Source: CAJQHK01 sp038142525 (GTDB lineage Bacteria > Pseudomonadota > Alphaproteobacteria > Rickettsiales > UBA1997). Taken from it: a stretch of 64,000 nucleotides of DNA. The notes under the pieces were generated by a model, which saw only the letters and a program-made list of their open reading frames with translations, was not told the DNA's origin and searched no databases. A program made the position numbers and the translations under genes. Below, in pieces: positions 29,982 to 40,809 of the stretch. The stretch is taken from assembly GCA_038142525.1 (NCBI GenBank), contig JAYQKE010000002.1, positions 1 to 64,000 on the forward strand. The letters are read 5' to 3'. The stretch's first letter is position 1. Each line of letters starts with the position of its first letter.

Positions 29982-31397
29982 CTAATTTTCAGATATTTTT
30001 TTTACCTCTTCTTCAGCTTCGATTAAATTCTGGCTAGAGTTGATTTCATATTTTTTGACCATTTCTTTGAAATGTTTTTTGTCAAATTCGATACCAAGTT
30101 CACTCATATTAGAAACTTTTTTTAAAAAATTGCCATTAAAAGAAGTGGCAAATTCATTAAATGATTTCATAGAGCGATAAAGATTCTTACCAACATCTTG
30201 AGATTTGGCCAAAATTATTCCAATTGATTCAATCATTTTTTTAACTTCAACACGAAGATGATCAATATTTTTTTCTTGCTTTTTGTGATTAATAATAAAT
30301 TTGCTTTGATTTAATATATTAACTAGGCCAATTGGACCAACCAACCAAATTTTTTCATCCAAAGTTTTTTGTTCAAAATTTGGAGAAATGTCTCTAATAA
30401 TATCTAGCATTTTTTCACTTTGTAAAAACATAGCAGTTGAAATCATTGGTTTTGTATCCTCACCAAAAATACTCTTAAGATCTAAATCATCCAATTTGGA
30501 TTTGGCGTAGGATCTTTTTCTTAAATCAGATAAATGACTATTCATCCTTTCTTTTAATTTTGTTTCAATTTCTTTAATTTCTTTTTGATTATTTTTATCT
30601 TTAGCTTTTTGTAATTCCAAAAAATGAGAAGAAGATTTGCTATCAATGATTAAAATATGATTATCTGGTAAAAATATTAAAGCATCTGGCCTTTTGGAGT
30701 TATTTTCTGAGTCAGAAAAGTGAGATTGTAAAATATAATCTCCAGCCAAATCCATCCCCTTTTTCTCTTGCAAGCCAGAAGATTTTAAGATATTTTCTAA
30801 AGTGATTTCTGAAGTTTTTCCAGCCCCACCAGGATTTAAAAGAGCATTTTTAGTTAGGTTAATATTATCAATTGATTTTTTGACATCATCATCAAGAGAA
30901 CTAACTTTGTTGGCAATATTTTCAAAATTCTGAAAGAGATTTTCAGTAACTTTTTTAATTTCTTCTTTTTGATTTTGACTAAATTTTTCTTGATCTTCCT
31001 TATTTTTTCTAATCAATTCTTCAGATAGTTGAAAGAGTAATTTTTCTTTCTCCTTGCTCCAATTAGATTTTTCTTCTTCTAAATTTTCTGCTTTTTGGCT
31101 CAAAAGTTGTTTTTTAGTTTCAAGATTAGCAAGATTATCTTTAAGATTATTAATTTGATCTAGAAGTTTTTTATTTTCTTCCTTTAATTCTTTTGTAATA
31201 ATTTCTGATTGCTCAAAACGACCAACATAATGCGATAGAAGGTGATTTTTCTTTTCAAAAAGCTCAATTTTATTTTCTTGCTCCTGATTTTTTTCCTGTA
31301 AAGTTAAATTTATATCCTGTAATTTATTATTTTGTAATTTGAAAAAAATAAGGATTACAATTGATAAAAATATTAGGCAGATAATTACTATTTCCAT
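29982..31397 (-). CDS. rmuC: RmuC-family DNA recombination protein
   Basis: RmuC limits inversions and illegitimate recombination; the family has a nuclease-like fold. 471 aa. An N-terminal membrane anchor (about residues 3-20, IVIICLIFLSIVILIFF) is followed by a long coiled coil (about 25-150, rich in Lys/Glu/Gln), then the RmuC domain with GDYILQSHF, PDALIFLPDNHILIIDSKSS (the DSK acid-lysine signature) and SAMFLQSEKMLDII-like helices. Complete. It stands alone, divergent from lon, with 163 bp between the starts. Its presence in a genome with so much IS-mediated rearrangement is worth noting. Confidence 0.88.
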   Translation of the reverse strand: MEIVIICLIFLSIVILIFFKLQNNKLQDINLTLQEKNQEQENKIELFEKKNHLLSHYVGRFEQSEIITKELKEENKKLLDQINNLKDNLANLETKKQLLSQKAENLEEEKSNWSKEKEKLLFQLSEELIRKNKEDQEKFSQNQKEEIKKVTENLFQNFENIANKVSSLDDDVKKSIDNINLTKNALLNPGGAGKTSEITLENILKSSGLQEKKGMDLAGDYILQSHFSDSENNSKRPDALIFLPDNHILIIDSKSSSHFLELQKAKDKNNQKEIKEIETKLKERMNSHLSDLRKRSYAKSKLDDLDLKSIFGEDTKPMISTAMFLQSEKMLDIIRDISPNFEQKTLDEKIWLVGPIGLVNILNQSKFIINHKKQEKNIDHLRVEVKKMIESIGIILAKSQDVGKNLYRSMKSFNEFATSFNGNFLKKVSNMSELGIEFDKKHFKEMVKKYEINSSQNLIEAEEEVKKISEN

Positions 31398-31413
31398 AAT
31401 TAAAAAACTTAAG

Positions 31414-31428
31414 CAACCTCTGAAAAAC
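31414..31428 (+). repeat. Possible IS5-A end scar
   Basis: AACCTCTGAAAAAC matches the IS5-A left end inside the rmuC-lon intergenic region, but nothing else of the element is nearby. Either an excision scar or chance. Confidence 0.25.
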
Positions 31429-31560
31429 TAAAATATATATTTTGATATGAATTTTATTTTTATGACAAAATATATTTATATTTTAATTTTTTAGAAATTC
31501 CCTTAATGGGTGCTGTGATTGTAATATTCAAAGCAAATTAGTCAATTTAATATTCATTTT

Positions 31561-33914
31561 ATGAATTCTGAAGACAATAAAATACAAATTTTACATACAA
31601 TTCCACTTCGTGATCTAGTGATCTTTCCGCACGCTATCAACACTTTGATTATTGGTAGAAAAAAATCAATTAATACTGCAATTGAAGCTAAAAAACATAA
31701 TATTCCAGTTTTAGCAATTAATCAAATTCATGCAGATAGTGATGAATTTTCTTTTAAAGCATTAAGTAAAGTTGGTACAATTTCAACTATAGTTGAACAT
31801 AAAAGATTGCCAGATGGTACTTTAAAAATTGTAGTAGCTGGATTAAAAAGGGCGAAATTGGTTGATATTGCACCGAATAAAAATATCTTTTTAACCAAAA
31901 TCATATCATTTCCTGAGGAAGTTTTAACTTTTGAAACCGACAAAACAAAATCGCTTTTTAAAAAGTTTGCATGACTAGTTTTGAGGAATATATTAAAAGG
32001 ACAAAACTTGTTCCTCTAGATATATTATCTTCAATTATTGCCAGAAAAACGCAGTTTGAATTAACAAATATCATATCTTCATTGATTGGTGGCAATCATT
32101 CTGATAAAAAGCAACAAATATTAGAAACAGAAGATAATGAAAAAAGACTAATTAAAATTTTTGAATTACTACAATTTGAAATTAATGCTCTTAGAACTGA
32201 ACAAAAAATTCATCAAAATATACAGGAAAAAATTTCTAAAGGACAAAAAGAGATTTACCTTACGGAGCAGTTAAAGCATATTAAGAAGGAATTAGGTCAA
32301 ACTGAAGATAATGAGATTGTTAAAATTAAGGAAAAAATCAAGAAGGTTAAATTATCAGAAGAGGCAAAAGAAAAATGCGATATTGAGATTGCTAAATTAG
32401 AGAAAATGGGTGGTATTTCATCAGAATATGGTGTTGTCAAAAATTATCTCGACACAATACTAGATCTGCCATGGAAAAAATATAGCAAAACTAATAATGA
32501 TTTAGAAAAATCTTTAAAAGTTTTAGATAAAAATCATTATTCTTTAGAAAAAATAAAAGAAAGAATTTTAGAATTTTTGGCTGTTCAGATAAAAACAAAA
32601 TCTCTTAAGGGTCCCATCATTTGTTTTGCTGGCCCTCCAGGAGTTGGTAAAACTTCTTTGGCTAAATCTTGCGCTGATGCTGTGGGTCGCAAATATGTTA
32701 AAGTTTCTTTAGGCGGTGTGCGCGATGAATCAGAGATCAGAGGTCATAGAAGAACTTATATTGGTTCTATGCCAGGTAAAATTATTCAATCTTTGAAAAA
32801 AATTAAATGTGATAATCCATTAATGCTTCTTGATGAGATTGATAAAATGTCATCTGATTTTCGTGGTGATCCAGCTTCAGCTATGTTAGAAGTTCTCGAT
32901 CCAGAGCAAAATAAAAGTTTTAATGATCATTATTTGGAGGTGGAATATGATTTATCCAAAATTATGTTTATTGCCACCGCTAATGATATATCACGAATCC
33001 CAACCCCTCTTCGTGATAGGATGGAAATTATTCAATTATCTGGATATTCAGAAACAGAAAAATTATCTATTGCCAATAACCATCTAATGCCAAAAATTAG
33101 AAAAGATAATGGTTTGACTACTAGGGAATGCAAAATTTTTGATGATGCAATTTTAAAAATTATCAGAGAATATACTTTTGAAGCTGGGGTTAGAAATTTG
33201 GAAAGAGAATTATCTAAAGTTGCCCGTAAAATTGCCAAAAAAATTGTTACTAAAGAAATTAAATCAGCAAAAATTGAGGCAAAATCTGTTAAATCTTATT
33301 TGGGTGCTGAAAAATTTGATTTTGGTAAAAAGAAAAAAGAACATAAAATTGGCGTGACGACTGGTTTGGCTTATACTCAATTTGGTGGCGATCTTTTAGA
33401 TATTGAAGTAGTTAAATTCGATGGATCTGGCAAAATTAATATTACTGGTAAATTAGGAGATGTAATGAAGGAATCGGTTCAAACTGCTTTAAGTTATATT
33501 AGGTCAATTGCTAAGGATTTAAAAATTGATGTTAAAAAATTTGGTAAAATTGATTTTCATATTCATGTGCCAGAAGGTGCAACTCCTAAAGACGGCCCTT
33601 CTGCTGGTGTGGCAATTTGTCAATCATTTGCATCAATTTTAACTGGAATTCCGGTTAGTAAAGATGTTGCCATGACTGGAGAAGTTACTTTAACAGGAAA
33701 AGTGTTGGCAATTGGCGGTTTAAAAGAAAAGTTATTAGCGGCACTTCGTGGTGGAATAAAAACAGTTTTAATTCCAAAGGCCAATAAAAAGGATTTGGAC
33801 GACCTACCAAAAGAAATTATTGATAATCTTAAAATCAAACCAGTTGAAACTATTAAGGAAGCACTTCCTTTATGTTTAGTTGATTTTGATAAAAAATTTC
33901 AACCTAAAAAATAA
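31561..33914 (+). CDS. lon: Lon ATP-dependent protease, split into two overlapping frames
   Basis: Cytosolic AAA+ serine protease for damaged and regulatory proteins. Frame 1 (31561-31974, 137 aa) is the N-terminal LON substrate domain: LHTIPLRDLVIFPHAI, VVEHKRLPDGTLKI-like. Frame 2 (31971-33914, 647 aa) has the rest: FEEYIKRTKLVP helices, Walker A GPPGVGKTS, Walker B PLMLLDEIDKM, sensor regions, and the protease domain with catalytic Ser in PKDGPSAG and Lys in TGKVLAIGG. The frames overlap at ATGA (31971-31974), so the second could be started by coupling, making two chains. Or this is a frameshift: family members read straight through FKKF..FEEY. The downstream part is free of other damage over 647 codons, which argues for function or a very recent lesion. 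Stop overlaps the parA start (TAATG). Confidence 0.85.
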
Positions 33915-34685
33915 TGATTGATCAAAGAGTAATTTCGGTAGTTAATCAAAAGGGTGGCGTAGGAAAGACAACGTCAGCCATTAATCTTGCCGCATCTTTG
34001 GCTTTGAATCATAAAAAGAAAGTCTTAGTTATTGATTTTGATCCTCAAGGCAATGCCAGCACTGGTCTTGGTCTTGGAGCTAATGATAGAACTCATTCAA
34101 TTTATGATGTTATGCTTGGAGATTGTGAGATTAGTGAGGCGATTTTTAAAACAAAAGTTCGGGGTTTATTTTTAATTCCAGCAATTGTTGATTTATCGGC
34201 AAAGAGAAATTGAACTTTCTGAAATTCAGGATCGTGAATTTATTTTAAAAAATAAGATTGATGAAATTATTGATGATTTTGATTATATTATTATTGATTG
34301 CCCACCGTCACTTGGCCTTTTAACTGTTAATGCTTTAACTGCCACTAAACATATTCTTATTCCAATGCAATGTGAGTTTTACTCATTGGAAGGTTTAAGT
34401 CATCTTTTAACTACATTGGAATTAATCAAAAAAAATCTTAATCCTGATCTGAATATTTTAGGTATCATTCTTACTATGCACGATAAAAGAAATAAATTAA
34501 CAGAGCAGGTTGAAGAAGATGTTAGAAGATTTCTTGGTAAGTTGGTTTTTAAATCTTGCGTTCCAAGAAATGTTCGTCTGTCAGAAGCACCATCCTATGG
34601 TGAAGTTGCCTTAACTTATGATCCAAAATGCGCAGGATCGCAAGCCTATATTGCTTTATCGGAAGAGGTGATGAAGTTGATTTAA
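33914..34685 (+). pseudogene. parA: ParA/Soj chromosome-partition ATPase, one frameshift
   Basis: Walker-type ATPase that positions chromosome origins with ParB. Frame 33914-34213 has the deviant Walker A KGGVGKTT, DFDPQGNASTGLG; frame 34185-34685 has DYIIIDCPPSLGLLT, LIPMQCEFYSLEGLS and the end SEAPSYGEVALTYDPKC. The shift lies near 34198-34206 (DLSAKRN-stop against the expected DLSA.EIELSE), consistent with one extra base or a small change in GGCAAAGAGAAATT. ATG overlaps the lon stop. No parB follows; an IS1 sits 43 bp downstream, and past it the next gene is mrdA on the other strand. Confidence 0.85.
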
Positions 34686-34942
34686 AAAATTAAATAAACT
34701 TTATTGAATATCTTCAATTAGAATTTTTGGCATTGTTAATTTACAATAGATTTTACTAGCAATTAACATCATTGAGCATAAAATAAGCATTTTAACTCAA
34801 TAAATCAAACTATGAAATGTTTAAAATGCTCCAGTTCTAACGTTTGCAAAAATGGTAAAATGTACGGAATGCAGCGCTATAAGTGTAAAGATTGCAATTA
34901 TAATTATACAAAAGGCAGAAATTCTAAAGATAGATCAATAAA

Positions 34943-36294
34943 GGAACCTCTGATTTTCCTATTTAATTTTGTCTATTTTTTCATTTTTCAGAAAAAATTT
35001 TTATAATTTGGATAAAGATTGCTAATTTTGTTAAAAATTAACAATCTTTATCCAAATTTAGGCATTATTTGTGGTAATTTCTCTAGTTTCTTGTCTAATT
35101 TTACCATTTTTGGCTAAATTAGACACATTTATCCCTTGTTACGCTGTATTTGGTAGTATTTTTCTAACCATATAGAGATTAGCAAGGGATGATAGCATTT
35201 GTAATTGATTAGTATTCTTTTGTAAACCATTATATCTAACCTTTCTATAGCCCCAAAGATGCTTTATAATTTGAAATGGATGTTCAACTTTAGCTCGAAC
35301 TGATGAAAATTGTTTATTCCTCTTTTTTTGCTTATTTGAAAGTTTTTTGTTAGATTTAGCTCTATTGGTTATACCATAAAATATATTGTGATTCCTACAA
35401 AATCTTTTTATTGCCTTATCATCATAGGCCTTGTCACCAAATAAAGAAGTTTCATCACCATGTAATAACTCCTCTGTTTTAGTAGAATCATGATCTTTAG
35501 CTGTCGTCGTGACAATAGAATGAATAATTGGCTTACCCTTAGTTTGCACACCAATATGAGACTTCATGCCAAAATAATAATTCTTCCCTTTCTTGGTAGA
35601 AGACATCTCTTGGTCCCTTTTCCTCTTCTTGTTTTTTGTGCTAGTTGGAGCAGATATTAATGTCGCATCAGTTATCGTACCCTCCTTCAACAAAAGATCA
35701 TTCTCTTCAAGATATGAATTTACCTCGTTAAATATAATCGACGATAAATTATGCTTTTCCAATAAATGACGGAATCTCAATATCACAGTCTCATCCGGAA
35801 CATTATCAATACCAATATCAATATTTAAGAATTTTTGAAAACTTATTCTATCATATATAGCATCCTCCATAGCTGGATCACTAAGACCAAACCACTGCTG
35901 TAACAAATGAATCTTAAATATTAATAATAAATCTGTCACCTTCCTGCCACCGTAATCACTAGTACCATTAGGATAAAAAGGCTCTATCTTATCAATCAAT
36001 CTTTGCCATGGAATAATATCCGTCATTTGATTAAGAAACTTCTCCGCTCTTAATTTTCTACCAGAAATTGCTAATGAAAAAAATGATTGCTGGGTTGCCA
36101 TAATTATATATTTTATTTGAATTTAATATATCAATAATAAGCAAAAAAGCTAGATAAATCAAGCTTTTCTGGCTATTTTTATCAAATAAATTCAAACAAA
36201 ATTTTATAAAATAACTTTGCTAAACTTTGGCAAAAATAACAAAATTAAACAGTTTCAAATCTATAAATTAGATAATTGGTTTTTCAGAGGTTCC
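34943..36294 (-). mobile_element. IS5-A element, copy 9
   Basis: Complete, joined head-to-tail with the 5' half copy at 36295-36764. The right junction reads GGTTCC then TTAAGAATTTTTG, an internal IS5-A sequence. Confidence 0.92.
35139..36101 (-). CDS. IS5-A transposase (320 aa)
   Basis: Intact common version. Confidence 0.95.
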   Translation of the reverse strand: MATQQSFFSLAISGRKLRAEKFLNQMTDIIPWQRLIDKIEPFYPNGTSDYGGRKVTDLLLIFKIHLLQQWFGLSDPAMEDAIYDRISFQKFLNIDIGIDNVPDETVILRFRHLLEKHNLSSIIFNEVNSYLEENDLLLKEGTITDATLISAPTSTKNKKRKRDQEMSSTKKGKNYYFGMKSHIGVQTKGKPIIHSIVTTTAKDHDSTKTEELLHGDETSLFGDKAYDDKAIKRFCRNHNIFYGITNRAKSNKKLSNKQKKRNKQFSSVRAKVEHPFQIIKHLWGYRKVRYNGLQKNTNQLQMLSSLANLYMVRKILPNTA

Positions 36295-36764
36295 TTAAGA
36301 ATTTTTGAAAACTTATTCTATCATATATAGCATCCTCCATAGCTGGATCACTAAGACCAAACCACTGCTGTAACAAATGAATCTTAAATATTAATAATAA
36401 ATCTGTCACCTTCCTGCCACCGTAATCACTAGTACCATTAGGATAAAAAGGCTCTATCTTATCAATCAATCTTTGCCATGGAATAATATCCGTCATTTGA
36501 TTAAGAAACTTCTCCGCTCTTAATTTTCTACCAGAAATTGCTAATGAAAAAAATGATTGCTGGGTTGCCATAATTATATATTTTATTTGAATTTAATATA
36601 TCAATAATAAGCAAAAAAGCTAGATAAATCAAGCTTTTCTGGCTATTTTTATCAAATAAATTCAAACAAAATTTTATAAAATAACTTTGCTAAACTTTGG
36701 CAAAAATAACAAAATTAAACAGTTTCAAATCTATAAATTAGATAATTGGTTTTTCAGAGGTTCC
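36295..36764 (-). mobile_element. IS5-A 5'-half copy in tandem with copy 9
   Basis: Holds the left end, leader hairpin and transposase codons 1-92 (to ISFQKFL), then stops at an internal TTAA, where copy 9 begins. The outer IS1 duplication TAAA encloses both. Simple reading: an IS5-A inserted into another at TTAA and recombination between them removed one 3' half. Confidence 0.85.
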
Positions 36765-37328
36765 TAAAAAGATTTGCCCTGGAGTTGTACCTAGAGGGTC
36801 TAGGATTTAGATCTATAGGAAGAATTCTCAAGGTTAGTCATGTAAGTATCTTTAACTGGATCAAGCAATATGGTCAAAATCTTGATTTATTGCAAAATAG
36901 CCATGAAATATGCGTAACTGAGATAGATGAAATGCACAGCTATATTGGTTCAAAAAAAACTCTGTCTGGATCTGGATTGCTGTTGATAGATATGCAAAAG
37001 AATTCATCAACTTCGTTGTTGGCGACAGATCTACAAGAACTGGAAAAGAACTTTGGGAAGGAGTAAAAGACAGAGCTAAAGGCATTATAGCAACGGATTA
37101 TTGGAAACCGTATGAGAAATTTGTTCCTAAGGATAAGCATATTCAATCCAAGGCACATACTTATACTATCGAGGGCTATAATAGCTTGTTCAGACACTTC
37201 TTGGCTAGAATGAGAAGAAAGAGCAAATGCTACTCTAAATCAATAAAGATGCTTGAATATTCAGTAAAATTATTGATTTTAAAGAGAAATGGCTTATTAT
37301 CTATTTTGGATTAACAATGCCGAATTTT

Positions 37329-37348
37329 TTAGCCTTGGGCTAATTTTT
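37329..37348 (+). terminator. Rho-independent-like terminator between parA and mrdA
   Basis: TTAGCC (37329-37334), loop TTG, GGCTAA (37338-37343), T5. The U-tract suits plus-strand transcripts, that is lon-parA. It overlaps the mrdA stop codon (37340-37342). IS1 copy 3 now lies between it and parA. Confidence 0.6.
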
Positions 37349-39138
37349 ATCTGAATATTTTTTCTGGGTCGCAAGCAATATATCTCTTGCAATTGGAGCA
37401 AGATAGGTCGAGCCAAAACCAATATTTTCAATAACTACTGAAATAGCAAATTTTGGTTTAGAAGTGGGAGCAAAGGCGGTAAAGATTGCGTGATCTTTAT
37501 TTTTATCTTGATCATTTTTAGAATGAGAGACAACTTGTGAAGTTCCTGTTTTTCCGGCCATTTGAAATTTCTTGTCTCTAATTCTTCTATAATAGGCTGT
37601 GCCTTTGGGATCATTAACAACCTTATCCATTGATTTTTTTAAAAAATTAATATGCTCTTCACTGGCAAGAGAAAATTCTGGTAATTTTAAATTAGAATCA
37701 ATGACAGATTGATCTTTTATAATGGTTGGAATTATTTTTTTACCATTATTAGCAATTCTGGCAGTTGCAAGTGCAATTTGCATTGGGTTGGCCAAAACAT
37801 ATCCCTGACCAATTACAGCGTTAATATCGTCACCACCAACCCATTTTTTACCAAATCTATTCATTTTCCATTCTGGAGTTGGAATATTTCCTTTAAGGGA
37901 GAGGCCGAGATTTAAATCTATGATATTTTCATAGCCAAATTTGCGGGCCATATCAGCAATTTTGCTAAAACCAATTGCCTGAGCAATTTTATAAAAATAA
38001 ATATTACATGAATGTTTTATAGCACCTTCTAAATCTAACTTACCATGTCCTTTTTCTTCCCAGCAATGAAATTTTCTATTTCCCACTCTAAGAGAGCCAT
38101 TGCAATATATTTTCTCTTTAGGATCAAAACCTTCTTCAAGAGCAACGAGAGCTGATATTAATTTAAAAGTTGAAGCGGGGGGGTAAAGTGCGGCAATTGG
38201 TCTATTATTTAATGGTTTATCCGGGTTGTTAATTAATTTTTTCCAATCTTCGTTTAAAATTCCGGAAGAAAATAAATTGGGATCAAAAGAAGGTGTTGAG
38301 ATATAAGATAATATTTCGCCACTATGGATATTCATTAATATTAAAGATGCTTTTTTATCTTTTAATAAATCATATGATTTTTTTTGTAATTCATTATCAA
38401 TGGTTAGGTTAATATTTTTACCCTTTAGGCTTTTGGTATGAGATAAGGTTCTAATGGGTATATTATAAGCGTTAATTTCAACATATCTTACGCCAAATTT
38501 GCCACGTAATTTATCATCAAATTTTTTTCTATACCACTTTTACCTATTCTAAAATCTGGATGATTATAAATTTGTTGATTTTGATTTAAAATTTCTTTTT
38601 TTGAGGGCAGGGCAACATAACCAATAATATGAGCATTTTGATATGGAAAAACATAATTACGACTAATGCCAACTTCAATAGCGGTATCTTTTAATTTATA
38701 TTTATTAATTTCTAAGCGAGATAAATCATCCCATTTTATATTTTCAATTAAGATTATGGCGCCGAGATAGGATTTCTCTTTTTTGATTTTATATAAAATA
38801 TTTTCAATTTGTTTCTTATTTAATTGTAAAATATCAATAATTTTTTGAATAATATTTTTGGTCCTTTCTTTGTTTCTTGGATAAAATAATAATTTATAAT
38901 TTTTATTATTTTTGGTTAAGGATTGATTATTTCTATCAAAAATATCTCCTCTTGGTGCAGGATGCGTAACCAGTTTCATCCTATTTTTATCGGATCTTAT
39001 GGCATATTCTTTATTTTTAAATAATTGTAAATAGGCTAGACGAGTTATTATACTTCCAAATAAAAATAATTTAAAAATCCCTAAAATTAGAATTCTTCTA
39101 TTAAATAATCTATTTTTTTTAAAATCTTTTATTTTCAA
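37340..39138 (-). pseudogene. mrdA: Penicillin-binding protein 2 (rod-shape transpeptidase), one frameshift
   Basis: Inner-membrane transpeptidase that cross-links peptidoglycan during elongation. N-terminal membrane helix (about residues 14-35, RRILILGIFKLFLFGSIITR), pedestal with APRGDIFDRN, then the transpeptidase domain with SxxK (ASTFK), SxN (SCN) and KTGT (KTGTSQ), all visible. A poly-A run near 38524-38530 (coding strand GAAAAAAATTTG) has seven A where eight are expected, so SGIEK goes off frame into NLMINYVANLA-stop; the right frame continues KFDDKLRGKFG onward. Start is a TTG at 39138 that overlaps the surA stop as TTGA. Homopolymer slippage or a read error could hide a working gene. 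Confidence 0.87.
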
Positions 39139-40085
39139 AATATAATAATATTAGAATTTTTTCTTAGATTAGACATGTAGGAACGAATAGAAATTGCTAA
39201 TTCTCTTTTGAAAATAGAATTTTCAATTTGTTCTAAATTGTCAATATTAGTGTTTGGAATTTCTTTTTTATTAAGAATTTTAAAAATATAATAACCGCCA
39301 TTTAATTCAACAGGATTTGAAATTTGATTCTTATTTAAATTTGAAATTGCTTGATATAATTTAGGATGTAATTCGCCTTCTTTAATCCAGCCAATTTCTT
39401 CACCTGAGATATAATCATATAGATCAGAAAATTCTCTGGATAATTTAGTAAAATTGGCTCCAGTTTTTAATTCGGAAAATAATGTTTGAGCAATTTTCCA
39501 AGAATTATTACTTGGGGAAATATAAATTTCTGCAATCTTGAGTGAGGTAATATTATTTTTTATATTATTAATTTCTAATATTTCATTAATTGCTGAATTA
39601 GTAACTTTAATTTTTGGATAGAGATTTTGTTTTATTAATATATTAAAAAGAATTTTGATTTTTATTTGATCTCGATATTCATCATAGGAAATATTTTTTC
39701 TTTTCATATCTCTTGATAATTTTTTTAAGTCAAATCCATTATTAATAATAATCTGATTAATTTTTTCTTCTAATTTTTTAGGATCGATAGTAATATCATT
39801 TTTCTTAATATCTAATGATTGTAGTTTTTCATCGATTAGTTGTTCTAAAATTTTATCTAAAATAATTGCCTTTTGTAATTTAGATTTAACTTTAATATTA
39901 GATAGATAAATGGTTGTTTTATAGCGATTATTTAGGTCAATATTGGTAATAATTTGATTATCAATTTTGGCAATAATTTTAATATCTTTTGAAGAGGCAG
40001 ATAGATCATTGACAAAAATAATCAAAAATGACAATATGTAGCAGAAATTTTTAATCATCCGATTTAGTATAACATCAATTATCAT
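39135..40085 (-). CDS. surA: SurA-like periplasmic chaperone / peptidyl-prolyl isomerase
   Basis: 316 aa. Signal peptide at residues ~10-32 (MIKNFCYILSFLIIFVNDLS with a small-residue cleavage region ASS). SurA N-terminal domain (AKIDNQIITNIDL, EQLIDEKLQ), then one parvulin domain (about 185-290: AEIYISPSNNSW, LSREFSDLYD, GEEIGWIKEGELHPKLY, GGYYIFKI). Only one parvulin domain, against two in E. coli SurA, as in many alphaproteobacteria. ATG at 40085 or, better placed for the signal peptide, ATG nine codons later. Overlaps mrdA and so probably shares an mRNA with it: both act on the envelope. Confidence 0.8.
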   Translation of the reverse strand: MIIDVILNRMIKNFCYILSFLIIFVNDLSASSKDIKIIAKIDNQIITNIDLNNRYKTTIYLSNIKVKSKLQKAIILDKILEQLIDEKLQSLDIKKNDITIDPKKLEEKINQIIINNGFDLKKLSRDMKRKNISYDEYRDQIKIKILFNILIKQNLYPKIKVTNSAINEILEINNIKNNITSLKIAEIYISPSNNSWKIAQTLFSELKTGANFTKLSREFSDLYDYISGEEIGWIKEGELHPKLYQAISNLNKNQISNPVELNGGYYIFKILNKKEIPNTNIDNLEQIENSIFKRELAISIRSYMSNLRKNSNIIIF

Positions 40086-40146
40086 TAAAAAACCATTATA
40101 AAGATAATTGGTATAAAATTAGTTAAACAATTTAAAATATTATAAA

Positions 40147-40803
40147 ATGCAATTTTTTATAGATACAGCAAATATAGCAGAAATTAAAGAATTATCAAAT
40201 TCTGGCTTACTTGACGGGGTTACTACAAATCCATCATTAATCTCCAAGGAAAAAGGAGATTTTTTTGAAATTTTAACTGAAATTACTAAAATTACTGACG
40301 GACCAGTTAGCGCTGAGGTGGTTGCGACTGAATCTGACATGATGATCAAAGAGGGTTTAAAATTAGCAAAAATTGCTGATAATATTTGCATTAAATTACC
40401 ATTAACTATGGAAGGATTAAAGGCTTGTAAATATTTTTCTAATGAGAATATTGCAACTAATGTTACTCTTTGTTTTTTCTTTGCTCAGGCAATATTGGCG
40501 ACTAAAGCTGGTGCTAGTTATGTTTCACCTTTTGTTGGCAGAATGGATGATATTTCTTTTAATGGTTTGGATTTAATTTCTAATATTAGAGCGATTTATG
40601 ATAATTATCCAGAATTTGAAACAGAAATTTTAGTTGCATCCATTAGAAATCCAATTCATATTGTTGAATCGGCAAAAATTGGCGCCGATGTTGCTACAAT
40701 TCCAGCTAAGGTCTTTAAGCAATTAGTTTCTCACCCATTGACTGATAAGGGTTTGGCAATTTTTAATGCTGATTGGGAAAAAACCAAACAAAATATCCTA
40801 TAA
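40147..40803 (+). CDS. fsa: Transaldolase / fructose-6-phosphate aldolase family enzyme
   Basis: 218 aa TIM-barrel class I aldolase of the small transaldolase group. Start MQFFIDTANIAEIKEL, then DGVTTNPSLISKE, Schiff-base Lys in CIKLPLT (about residue 81-85), NVTLCFFFAQAILA, YVSPFVGRMDD, and ASIRNP, all family signatures. It links sugar phosphates of the pentose pathway. Intact. Six bases before the next gene, so co-transcribed. Transaldolase or F6P-aldolase activity cannot be told apart from sequence alone. Confidence 0.88.
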   Translation: MQFFIDTANIAEIKELSNSGLLDGVTTNPSLISKEKGDFFEILTEITKITDGPVSAEVVATESDMMIKEGLKLAKIADNICIKLPLTMEGLKACKYFSNENIATNVTLCFFFAQAILATKAGASYVSPFVGRMDDISFNGLDLISNIRAIYDNYPEFETEILVASIRNPIHIVESAKIGADVATIPAKVFKQLVSHPLTDKGLAIFNADWEKTKQNIL

Positions 40804-40809
40804 TTAGTA

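Larger units (their letters stand above)
34729..37321 (+). mobile_element. IS1-family element, copy 3, interrupted by IS5-A
   Basis: Flanked by the 8-bp duplication GAATTTTT (34721-34728, 37322-37329). Transposase codons 34812-34942 and 36765-37314; the zinc-finger start and the catalytic end are both undamaged, with the eight-A slippery site kept. IS5-A material at 34943-36764 has the duplication TAAA (34939-34942, 36765-36768). It separates parA from its likely terminator at 37329. Confidence 0.9.

Noticed and set aside
31414..31428. Full IS5-A insertion between rmuC and lon
   Set aside because: Only 14 bp match the element end; no second end or coding sequence is close.
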